Assembly (NCBI GenBank): GCA_017311315.1
Contig: CM029671.1
Span: 22,690,565 to 22,754,564, forward strand
Length of the DNA: 64,000 nucleotides
Origin: Dendrocalamus latiflorus
Taxonomy: Eukaryota > Streptophyta > Magnoliopsida > Poales > Poaceae
Reading direction: 5' to 3'
Below the pieces are notes generated by a model, which saw only the letters and a program-made list of their open reading frames with translations, ran no database searches and had not been told where the DNA came from. A program made the position numbers and the translations under genes. How positions within the stretch are numbered: the stretch's first letter is position 1; every line of letters starts with the position of its first letter. This document shows positions 35,701 to 46,619 of this stretch, piece after piece.

Positions 35701-38549
35701 ATGCAAGATGACCATAAATAACAATGATCAATTAAGAACAAAAGTTATTCTGCTGATGATGATGACTTGACGAGGGAAAGTTTTCGTAACAGTTTAGCAA
35801 TTGCATCTCAGTTTCATATGCTTCTAAATTATTTTTTCCTAATCAAAATCTCTAATATTCAGTACCAAAATACTGAAGAACAAGTTGTATACAGAGAAGA
35901 ATGGTAACTACCACAGGTAAGCTTTGGTTTTCAGGATTTTTTTTGCAGCTATATAATAACAAAAAAGATAAATTGATTGGGCTAACTCACATGGTAAACC
36001 TTTGCTTCTGGGTATCTGTTTGCATTGAGAGACTGCTGAATTCCAAACCAAATATGAAGCTCCCCTATTAATATATCACCAAGAAAAATAGGTATAGCTG
36101 AGATTAATTGACATATCAACAGAGAAAATAAATAAAGACAACACTGAAGATCAGAAGTGTAGATGTGGGAAACACGTGTGAAGTGCACTTAAAAGGTAAT
36201 GTGTTTGCTGCTAGGGTATATCATATGAACATTTCGTATAGAAACTTGGATGTTGTCCAGTATCTGCCAATAAGAGTCAAACAAATGCAACAAAATAATA
36301 AATCTTGCAGCACATCAATATTACTGTTGTTTAAAACCTCTTTCTTGGTACTTGACCGTTTATTGTGGTTATGACCAATCCTGGACCAGATTGGTTGTTG
36401 TAAAAAAGGGCCTTTTTATGGACATTTCATACTTCAACTTGAAATCTATGTTTTCTGTAGAATCTGTTTAATTTTGCATCCTTTTGCACTCAAATGCCTG
36501 GACAGGATACTAAAAATCGGTCTAATTACCTCGAGAGTAATACTAACCAGTAATTATCATTTATTCATTTGCAGAACGTCTCACCTAGTCATCTTCATTC
36601 AATTAAAAACTAATCTTCTTCTGATTTGGTTGTAGGATATTGATAATTTGAACTTAAATGAACTAGTGATGTACTAGACTACTTTATGAGCAATTCATAC
36701 TTTTGAACTATGTTGCATGTAGCTAGTTAGCTAGTAGCCTACTATTTGTTTAACTAGCCTCTACAATTTACTTGCTAGTTCCTACTTTGCTAGTTAAAAT
36801 TTACTAGTTGCTTAATTTGTCTCTGTCATCATATAAAATTTGCTTCCGCGCATTATCCGACTAAATATTCGTGACCGAGACTTACCGTATCCGGAGCGGT
36901 ATGTATTCGATCCGTATTCGTGACCGAGAATATCCGTATTCGTATTCGTATCCGGCATTATCCGTATCCGACTCCGACTCCGACAAAAAATATGGAAAAG
37001 GATACGGGATGAGCAATATCCGTCCGTATCCGATCCGTTTTCATCCCTAATTGTTAGACCACCAAACAGCACCTTTATTCCTGGCTAGTAACCTAGTGCC
37101 ATAATGCGGTGAACATTCTGTCTTACCTCAAACAAAAAGAGTAGAAATTGCTTTGAACATGCTACATACAAAGATGTTTCAAAGAGGACCCTTCAGATGG
37201 ATTATCCGTTAATTTTTGTGATGATACTTAAGTGTAGTTGGTTGAAATATGGGAGGGAGTCTGTTATAGCTTTGCAAACGTGCTTAATATTATGTCTAAA
37301 GGTTTTTGCATTGATAATGAAGCTCTTATCACCTAGATACCATCTGAAATTCTGTTTTTTTCTTCTGGCAGGAATTAACAAAAACCGTAGCTAAATTAGC
37401 TGAAGAAGGCAAGGTATAGTCTGAAGTTTCACCTCTTCGCAGTTTTTGGCAGAAATGTTTTTTTACATTTTCAACAGGGATTTTTTTCTATCTACTTCAA
37501 TCTTCCTGCCTTCTATTTTCTTTTGCTCATACAGCTATACTAGGAATTAGTATTGTGGTCAGATTCATCATCCTAGTCAAGTCCATTTCTGTTGTGGTTG
37601 TGATGTACATAAGTTTGGAAGGAGCACAGTATGAACTGTAGCCGAAGATGTTTTCACAAAATCAGTTTGGCACACGCCCTTACATTGCGCGCTACACATA
37701 AACTTCTATAACACGTGTTGATTGGTCTGTGAAGTGTCCCTTTTCAAACTAAGTAAAAAATATCTGGTGAGTGATCTGTCTTCAGTTCTTAGGTTAGGAA
37801 AATTTTGATAGCTTTCTGAAGATTCTTTGGTGTGTACAAGAGGTGGATACAGCACATTGTTGAGCTACACATGAATTTTGCATGAAAAATCACATACTCT
37901 TCTCCTTTGTGGATTCTAATAAAAACCATGAATGTGATATTAATGACTGTTCTCTTACAGGTTGCTATAAGAAACATAAGAAGAGATGCAATCAAAGCTT
38001 ATGATAAGCTAGAGAAGGTTCGCTCTCTCCGTTGGTACTACTTTGTGGGGGCTATTGTACCTTGCCAATAAATTTACCTCTTTCGCTTTCTTACATAGGA
38101 AAAGAAACTTTCTGAAGATAATGTGAAGGATTTATCAGCTGATCTACAAGTGAGGATACTTTGCCTTTTCCTACTATAGTTGTACTGAGATTCCAATGAT
38201 GTCCCTTCGAAAGTTCATCCATTAGTTGCAGTAGGGACTAACATCTTGTACAAATTATGCAGAAAGTTACAGACGAGTACATGAAAAAGATTGAAGCCAT
38301 CCAAAAGCAGAAGGAACAGGTACTTCGGTCCTTTCGTTGACCTTTCTTCAACCAAGATTTTCCTGCTTATTGGTTCAATGTTACTTCTGTCCTAAGTAAC
38401 ATAATTGTCTAATTGCACATCTAGAATAAATGCATTCCCTTGATGCAGAAACAATTACTAGTATGAAGTTATTCGTTCATCGCTTGAGAACCACGGAAAA
38501 CTGAATCGGACTTGTTTGATTTTTTCTTCAGGAACTGATGAAAATTTAG
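32780..38549 (+). CDS. RRF: Plastid ribosome recycling factor (11 exons; exon 9 frame anomaly)
   Basis: Exons: 32780-32864, 33590-33707, 33792-33858, 33939-34034, 34253-34350, 34430-34541, 37372-37413, 37961-38017, 38099-38150, 38263-38319, 38532-38549. The protein (about 266 residues if exon 9 were 51 nt) starts with a Ser/Ala/Pro/Arg-rich chloroplast transit peptide (about 1-67). The RRF domain follows, with VRTGRANPSMLDRIEVEYYG, YGTPVNLKSIAQI and the C-terminal helix ending QELMKI. RRF works with EF-G to split post-termination ribosomes; the transit peptide and divergent N-terminus indicate the plastid form. Intron 2 has a GC donor (AG|GCGAGT). Intron 6 holds a 2.1-kb hAT element. Exon 9 as read is 52 nt and breaks the frame after Lys225; an alternative exon 8 donor at 38034/38035 would restore it. 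Either this is a sequencing or real indel in an A5 run, or the splice form differs. Confidence 0.88.
34918..37049. mobile_element. hAT-superfamily non-autonomous element in RRF intron 6
   Basis: Termini read TAGGGGTGTAAACGG on the left and, inverted, TAGGGATGAAAACGG on the right. Exact 8-bp target-site duplications ATTGTTAG flank the element at 34910-34917 and 37050-37057. Sub-terminal regions are rich in repeated CGGATACGGAT-type motifs in opposite orientation at the two ends. The interior has a GC-rich block (35150-35650) with imperfect tandem repeats around GCAGACCGGCGCCGCC and a donor-like AAGGGTAAGAAC at its right edge, resembling a leader exon and intron. No transposase was recognised. 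Confidence 0.88.
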
Positions 38550-41200
38550 ATCTCAGGCTGACCGTAAAGCTGGTAAGTTGCATTCCTTCCTGTGAAATAT
38601 GAACCCTTGACTGTGTTGAAGAAATTAACGTATTGGCAGCTAACATGTTGAAGAAACTTGTGGCTACAAGTTTTCTGAAGCCTTTTCGTCTTTTGGTGGT
38701 TGGCACCGCGCTGGGATGCACCTTTTGGGCTGGATTCTTGCTGAAACTGACGGATGCAAGCTCCGACAATGTTGCTGTGCCCCAAGTCCCCTTTTTGGTA
38801 ATATATAGTAGTAAACAGGTTTTCACCCCCTTCTTGCCCAATTGCTACATTCTCAATATTTTCCCTCGGCACATGAATCGAAATGTTCTGTGATGTAATC
38901 TATAAAGGTCTCAATTACTGGTGCTAATCCTTACTCTGAGGTCTAGTTAAATTCGATTCTACAAATTTGACCACAGTCGACGGCATGTTGACCCCATTGG
39001 CATTGTGTCTCAGACACGTTCTGTCACATGTTGACCCAGATTTGTCGATTTGTTCGGCTCGTAACTTCATGAAATAATCACCGCTATGGTAAACCAGTAA
39101 ATTGTGTGTGATTACAGAGACGGGAAGGATGTTTCACCGGGCACCGGCTTATGGAGCCGCTTTCGGCTGTCGGGTAAAATTATATAGGCACTCTTATTTT
39201 TCAGCTATTAGTTTCTGCTTTTGATTTTTCTATAGTAACTAACTTTTAAACGAATTGTCTTTTCAAGATAGAGTCTACTAGTTAATTATAATACATATAC
39301 TGACTTCATTTATATTAATAAAAATTGCACGTGGGTTTCTATTACTCTATAATCTCTCGCGCGAACAGCCTAAAGTCATAAGCCACAATCAAAAGCTATA
39401 AGATTCAGCCAAAAAGAATATGACTATTGTAGTAACAGTTAGTACGATTAGTTTTTTCTGAGTCATTTAATTAAAAAAATATATAAAAAGTATAAAAATA
39501 AAAAATATTATATCTTATAAACAATAAAAAATAAAATAAAAAACTAAAGATTGAACTTAGAAATTAATACGTTTCGGATTTAAAAAAAAGAGCTAAAAAA
39601 CTTGAGGAAGTCAGTAACTGAAGCGCTGAGAGCAGGTCTATAGCTAGTCGATCGAGGCACCCACGTGGTAATATCCACACACTGACGCAGCATCGATGTT
39701 AGATCGACACGTCTCACGCTGACAACGACCAGCCGGCGATAATTATGGACGCTGATGCCGCTCCAACGCCGGGCCCACGGGCTGGATTCTCCGGCCAGCG
39801 TGGCAGGGGCGCGGGCCCGCCCTTCGGCAGGGTGGTCCCGGCATGTGTCCCGTCTTGTATTCTCCGCTAGTAATGAGTGATGGTGACTCCGATAATTACT
39901 AGGCATATCTATTCCTAGCTGCATAGTCAGGTGAGCTTTCTATTCTGAGTACATGTGCCTATCATCTATCATCACGACAATAGTAGCACCAACAATTACG
40001 CAGGTCTTTTCTTGCATGTGTCGTTTCTGTAAGGTTAGGATAATGATCGCTGATTAGACCATGCTTAATTACTACTAACATCCTCTACTAGCAATGGAAT
40101 CTGCTTTCGAACAAAAAAAATACTAGCAATGGAATCGAACAGAATACGAGTATTCCGTCACGAGTCACGATGTACGTACCGCACCTTGATTGGATAAAGT
40201 GAGGTCAGTGCGTTAGGCACAACCGCACAAGTAGCACAGCACGATCACGGAGAGGACTCAAGAAAAAGTGAAAAACAATGCAGGAATGTGACAACACCAC
40301 ACCATGCGATGAAATCAGGCGTGCGATCAAGAAAGAAGTTGCTCGATCCTAAGTTGGATCACTTGGCAGAAAATGCAGGGCAAGTAGAAGGAACCAACCT
40401 AAAGAACCAATCAAACGTTGGATGCCAACAGGAACTCAAATAAAGATAGGAGGCAGATCGACCGGATCATCTCCATTCTTCCCAAGAGGAAGCGAAGATC
40501 TACAAAAGAAGATCAAGAACCACACCGGAAGGTGATGGCTTGTTGGCCGCTCCCCACCATCAGCTTTTGCTTCCATCTCCATTCTCGCCGCAGCCTGCAG
40601 CTTCCAAGGCAGGGGTAGGCACCCACCTGACGCTCGAAGACGACGGCGAAGGCGAAGAAACCACCCGAGTCGCCGTGGTAGTAGTCCCATTCCCTCGATG
40701 ATCTCTTCTTTTCAATTTCAGAGAGCTGGTAGAGAGGGGCCTTGATATTGTCCCTCCGATTTGACTCGCCCCATTTGGATTATTGTACTTTGGGAGAGAA
40801 AGTGACAGGCCGGGGCCCACACATTCTATGGCCAGAAACGTTGTCGTTTAAGACAAGGCCAGCCTATAAAGTGTTCATAAATACGTATAGTTTTAGAATA
40901 AATACAGTTAAACTTTTACAGCTTCAGTTATTAATATATTTTTATGTATTTAAATTAGATATATAAAAATTATATATTTGTCTTGAAAGTATTATTGTAT
41001 TATTTTAATATTATTAGGTTATATAAGCATATTATAATAGAAATCAATGGTTACGTTTTAAAGATCATGTTAACACTCATATGTATTTATGATCAAAATG
41101 ATTACTTGGCACTAAATACCAATATTTTATCAAAAAATATAAGAAAGACAACTGATAGTGTGAATGCAAAGCGTAGACCATGAGTTGGTCCATACACCAT
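38550..41200. other. Intergenic block downstream of RRF
   Basis: Contains the probable RRF 3' untranslated region (to about 38920), a TTTAAACG-family MITE (39186-39421), and AT-rich DNA with short ORFs on both strands that show no family signature. No gene was recognised. Confidence 0.45.
39186..39421. repeat. TTTAAACG-family MITE, copy 4
   Basis: The core CTAACTTTTAAACGAATTG is followed by AAGATAGAGTCTACTAG. The right end has CATAAGCCACAATCAAAA and CCAAAAAGAAT. Layout as in the copies at 9946 and 23168. Confidence 0.5.
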
Positions 41201-41289
41201 ACCGGGACGGGCTTGCGACGACCACCACGGATCTCGCCGCAGAAGATCCCTGCCTACCCCCGCGCGCGACATCCGTCCGCTAGCCTGCC

Positions 41290-43930
41290 ACCACAGGGTG
41301 GGGCCAACACGCACCGACCGGCACGTGGGTCCCGCGGGGCAGGTGCAGCCGTGCCGCACGAGCACGCCACTGCGCGCGCGGCCGGGCCCCACCTAGGCAA
41401 TGGGCCCGCAAGATTGGAACCGCGCGGTGGGGCCGCCCGCGCGGCTGTGTACCGTCGCGCCAAGATCCGGTGAGGCGAGGCGAGATCGGGGCCGTGCGCG
41501 TCCTCCACGTACGCGCGCCTCCCGTTGGACGGCGACGATTAGATGACGGTTGGGACACTGTTGTGCGGGGGCCTAATGATGGCGCCTGTGTGGCCAGGAT
41601 TAACGGCTCGAGATATTTAAGATATCTTCTGCCGCCGCGTCTGCCGCTCCTGCTGTGCCAATCTGGAATGATTAATGGTAGACTAGTCAAAGACGCACGT
41701 GCTCGCTCGCCGGCCTGCGGCTTGCGCTTTCCGCTGTGAGAAAGCGCAGTACAGGAATGAATAGCACGGGAATAGGAGCTGCACGGCCTTGAGCCATTAG
41801 TGTAGGTAAAGAATGATTGAGATAATTTTATTTTATTTTCCCTTGTCCTGATCTAAACCCTGTAGACTGTACTGCTCTCAATTCTGATACACTACAATCA
41901 ACTCCCTGTGGATCACGTGGCATGTGGCGTGTCTTCTGGCATATGTATGGAATGCCTATGGTATCACAGCCATGCTATGTACTGTGCCTCCTACTCCTAC
42001 GTACCCATGGATTGGATGAGTGGCAATAAACTCGCAACAGTGTCCACTGTTCGTTGATCTCTACGTATCGAAAAGTGCATGGAGGGAGGCAAAATCAAAA
42101 CAGACACGACTCCACTCTAATCATGTGCAGATCGGGTCGACGGGGGGACCCACGTAGGGAGCATTAATTGAGACGTGATGACGCCGGAAACTGTCGTCGG
42201 TGCATGCATCTGATCTGGGGACTTGCGCGCGCGGCCGCTGCGTGCACGCCTTCGTGGCCCACGGCGCTCGGCCCTAAACCTTATCGCGACAGACGGGCCC
42301 CGGGCCCACCTCGTCCTCTGGCGCGCAGGCTAGCAAGTCAGAAACAGATCGAGCCGACGTGTCCGTCCCCGCCGCGCCTGCGGTGGGCCCGCCCGGCCTC
42401 TGGCTTCAGCATCGTGCTGTGCGCGGGCCCGGGCCCCACGGTGGGCCACCACCGCCAGGATCTTCTGCGCCGGTGTCCCTGTGGCCTGAAACTCCCAAGC
42501 CCGTAAAAAAAAATTACCACCCGACACGTGAGCAAGCTGACTGCCGCGAATAATTTACTCCAGTACTCTTGCTCTACTAGACTAGCGACATCGCCACCAA
42601 CCAACCAACAAAATAGAAGTGGCCAAGAATAGGGTTGTAGCCATAGGAGTAGCCTTGTGCAGATGGCTAAGTGGGTAGGCCACTCACTCTCCACGACAAC
42701 CAAAACGAACGCATGGGCAAAAGGGTAGAGAGGAGAGGAGGTGCATGCACATCATCAAGAGCTAGGACAGATTGTGCCGCCGCCATTTACCGAGGAGAAA
42801 TGACCCAAATGATTGTGCATGAGTGGGCCCCCCTGATTGAGAGGGACAGATGCCGACAGGGGAGAGTATATATATAATGGTTAGATTTGGGAGCTAGAGA
42901 AACAAATAGTGTCGCTTTGCTTGGGTACGAAGGATGAACACTGGAGCGTTTGCCTCCCGCTTCCTCTTCGGCAATGCGCTCGTCTTGCTCGCCCCTTGAT
43001 CGGTGGTTGCAAATTGCGATCCAAGGTGATCCTCCATTGCTTGGGATTGCATCGGCGGTTTCTTATGCATGAAGTTTGGAGCATCACTTGTGTTGTTTGG
43101 CTAGCTATATATGCTCCTCTCCTTTGCCGCTTTTCAGTTTTCAGTGCCCATATGATCATTTCGTTGGTCTTTTCTTTCCACCATGTTTGGTCCTGGTTTT
43201 GTTCGCCGGTGTCTCGACACCAGGGGTCCTTCAATGTTTTTTTTTTGCAATTTGCTCTCTCTCTCTCTCTCTCTTGCCCTAGTACATTCTCACAAACAAC
43301 TCAATTCACTCACCCGGACCATTCTTCTGCCACCATCAAAAGGAAGACACAAAACCCTCTTTATGATCACACCTACCTAGCTAACACTTTCACTCTCCCA
43401 GCCTTTTCAGGTGATTAGCATACTATACTAGCAGCTACTCCGACTCATTGAATAGCTACGGCAAAATGCCCCCCCCCCCCCCTCCTTTCCTCTCCTCCAC
43501 CCCTTTTATTTTGGGCAGGCAGGCAGGCATTGAAGCCCATCACGGGCCCGTACGCTTGCCACTGCTGTGAATATTCTGTGTGTGAGCTGAAGGCAAGCAG
43601 CAGTAATAACACACTAGACTAGTGCTGCAAGTTACTACTGCCTGGTGCCAAAAGGCAAAGGCCACAGGGAGCAGCGTGGCCAGAGCAGAGGAAAGGGTTG
43701 CCTCTTTGGGCCAGCCTTCCCCCTTCCGTCCTTGCTGCGAGCTGGAGAACAGTGGTGATCGCTGGAAATCCAACCTGGTGGGCCCGGCTTGTCGGACATC
43801 ATTGAGAATCCAATGCGTACGATATGCTAGGGGTCGTCCATGATGCATGTGGGGGCAGCGGTCACTGGTCAGCTCTTCTTGGCGCAATCGGGAGTGATGG
43901 GATGTGGGGCCATGGATCAGTGGGTCCCGT
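41290..43930. promoter_or_regulatory. Cluster of TCP-type GTGGGNCC/GGNCCCAC sites
   Basis: Perfect 8-mers were read at 41298, 41325, 41385, 41427, 42146, 42302, 42383, 42432, 42823, 43778, 43904 and 43920. GTGGGNCC/GGNCCCAC is the class I TCP binding consensus. The stretch has no recognisable protein gene. Three more sites lie upstream of TIC (56540, 56736, 56752). Clustering is seen; TCP binding and any target gene are inference. Confidence 0.35.
42867..42877 (+). promoter_or_regulatory. Orphan TATA box
   Basis: TATATATATAA is followed about 30 bp later by a purine/pyrimidine switch and a CT-rich leader-like stretch, ending in a CT microsatellite at 43255-43274. No protein-coding gene follows, so it may drive a non-coding transcript or be chance. 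Confidence 0.3.
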
Positions 43931-45220
43931 CTGAATCCATCGAGTCCTGAAAGAGAAAATGACAGTGACCGGGATCTTCTGTCTTACGGTGGAATTGTGG
44001 AAGTGAAATGATGAGAGCAGTTTAGCAACCTTGCGTTTCCTCCTCTGGAGATCATCTGACCAAAAAAAAAAAAAGGAGCTGGAGGGTCAATGACTGGAGT
44101 ACTAGCACAACAATGCAATGTACTTGCTGTTTGATCGGATCCAATGGCCGTGAAGATCGAACTAATGATGGATTCGTGGTTGCTCAGATTTCCCGTTTAG
44201 CAAATCAAGCAGCGTCGTGACAAACGCGCGGAGGACGCGGGAGGGCCGGGGGCAGTGCCTGCGGTGCCGGTGCGCGGGAGGCAAACGAGCGGGGAGGAAC
44301 CGGCCGGGTGGGCGCGGGGAGATCTGCGGGATCGCGCGGCCGTTTTGGTGGTGAACGGTGGCGTCCGGGCGTGGGCCGCCGGAAATGGCTGGCGTGCCGC
44401 GGCACAACGGGCTCGCGGGTTTCTTCCTCTGTACGTGCGCCGACGGGGAAAATCCAGCGGCGGCACGGGCGGGCGTCGGTTCCCTATGAGCCCGCGCGCG
44501 CTGGACTCGCACGGCCGTGCGGGGCGCGGTGCCGCCGAACTGGTCGGGGAGTGGGAGCCTCGACCTCGCCTCTCGCCGCTTCGCTTCTCCCGCGGCCGTG
44601 TGCGCCCCGGTGGCAGTCCGGGTCGTGCAGCTCAAGACGCACCCTTTTTTATATGGCTGCCCGTGAGACTCTCTGACCCACAGCACGAGCCCCACGCGCT
44701 CTCGTCGCTCCAGATATGTACGCCCCGACATTGTTCGTTTGATTCGGAGAGTAGGTCAGATGGACAGAACCGTCGAAGTCGAAATTAAAAGTGCAGGCGA
44801 TGCGGAAATACCTTCAGTGATCGACTGATCGGGCTACTAAGAAAATTGCTCTACTTCATCCTGTTCCAAAGTTATGATTTTTTTACTACAGTTGTATTGC
44901 AGCAGCGGTTGTTAATTAAAAATTAAATAAAAGGTAGAAATAAATAAAAACACCGTTATATCTTTACAAGCTTAGTCTCGATATTAATATTCACCAAAAA
45001 TAAACCAGATACACACATATGCATGTCCAGTGAGAAATCATGTTCCCATGCTCCATAAGACCAGATCTATTCACAAAATTTTTTAAACATGTGTTAGAGG
45101 ACGCGCACTATGTGTGTGTATCAATGTATGGTGTGTGGATGGTGTGAGTTGTATGTACGCCTCTACTTTATACTCTCGCAAAAAATCAAGGTAGGTGCTG
45201 ACAAGTAAATATGGGGTGAG

Positions 45221-45445
45221 TTTGGCTAAGCTTTAGCTTTGCCTTATTATTTCCTGTTACAGTAACTAATTTTTAAACGTTGCGTCTTTTTGAGATGGGG
45301 TCTATAGGTAGATTGTAGTAGACATTATATTAAATCCAGTTATACTGGCAAAAATTATATACGACTATTTTTCTCTATATACTATCTCTCATAAACAGTC
45401 AAAATTCAAAAACATAAACATGAAGCCACACAAAAAAAACCAACC
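45221..45445. repeat. TTTAAACG-family MITE, copy 5
   Basis: The core CTAATTTTTAAACGTTGCG is followed by GAGATGGGGTCTATAGG. The right end has GTCAAAATTCAAAAACATAA. Layout as in the copies at 9946, 23168, 25585 and 39186. Confidence 0.5.
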
Positions 45446-46580
45446 CATGGTCATCCAACAAGGTACACGTGAGTAATTTGAGAGGCGCTGACAAGTAAAT
45501 ATGGTCCAATCAATCACCTTAAATGTTCAAGATATGCACAGTTGGCATCTTTGTTTACGGAGCATGTACCATATAAAATACTTATACATAAATACTTAAA
45601 TAGAGAAAATATAACCACGTTATCAAGCATTCATGTAGAATTCATTTCCTCCTATATAAGCATTTTTTTGTGTGCTTAGATGTTGTATTACCTAATAATA
45701 AGATATATTTATACACGTAAGCATATATTAAGCACCGACACCTACTTAAACATCGATGCTACAACATAAACACATTATCTATCATACATGATAAGAAAAA
45801 AACAATTTTTAGTTTCTAAACACCTCCCTAATCACTTACATTGTACATGCTCCAATGTAACATGTATATATTTTAGTTCAGTCAGCAACTGGGATGGTTT
45901 ATAAATAGCCTCAGGCGTTTTTTCTTTTTCTAAAAACATTCAAATTTTAAACCATCAAATCAACATCAACTAGATCGCACCACTCCTCTCCTATTGTCGA
46001 TGATTTAGTTGTTGTCATTACACGATAATGAGGGTGTTGTAGGGGTGGCACCCACCTAAGTCCAGCTGGCCTGTTAGAAGGTTGTAAAGCCCATAATAGG
46101 ACATGTATAATGACATAAATGCTCTTGAGAGGGATACTTGGGTGTAAGGACATAATTATAAAACACTCCCCATGTGAATATATATATATATACCATCCAG
46201 GCCATGGGGGAAGCCCCAAGCATTGCTCACCTAACTCTCCACTACCATACTACGCTCTCTCTCTGTTTGGTTTGTAACCATAACAGAGGGAAACATCGAA
46301 CTCGAGACTATGCAGGAGAAAATAGAGTGTCTTTATTGTAGAGAATATATCACAGGGGTTGCTCAGGGATCGCAGGGAGCAATGAGAGTAAAAGCATTTC
46401 AACCCAATACAAACGCCATAGTTTCCATAAATTGCCATAGTTTCAAAAAAAAACCCAACAAATCTCTTAATTAGTAATTAAGCTAATTAATTGCCATCAT
46501 TATCTGGGTTTAAGAGGGGATAAATAAGGGGCTAACCCTTCCCTCTTGCACAGACCTTAATCCAATCTATTAAGGTTTTC

Positions 46581-46583
<3 letters not shown>

Positions 46584-46616
<33 letters not shown>
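46584..46616. repeat. CT microsatellite
   Basis: About 16 uninterrupted CT dinucleotides at the left edge of a GC-rich stretch. Confidence 0.9.

Positions 46617-46619
<3 letters not shown>

Noticed and set aside
42960..43060. Possible miRNA393-like hairpin (GATCGGTGGTTGC ... GCGATCCAAGG)
   Set aside because: The similarity to mature miR393 is too poor and the arms do not pair over 20 nt.
44162..44788. ORFs of 122-189 codons on both strands in a GC island
   Set aside because: No recognisable domain, frames open on both strands at once, no splice-consistent continuation; consistent with GC-rich non-coding DNA.
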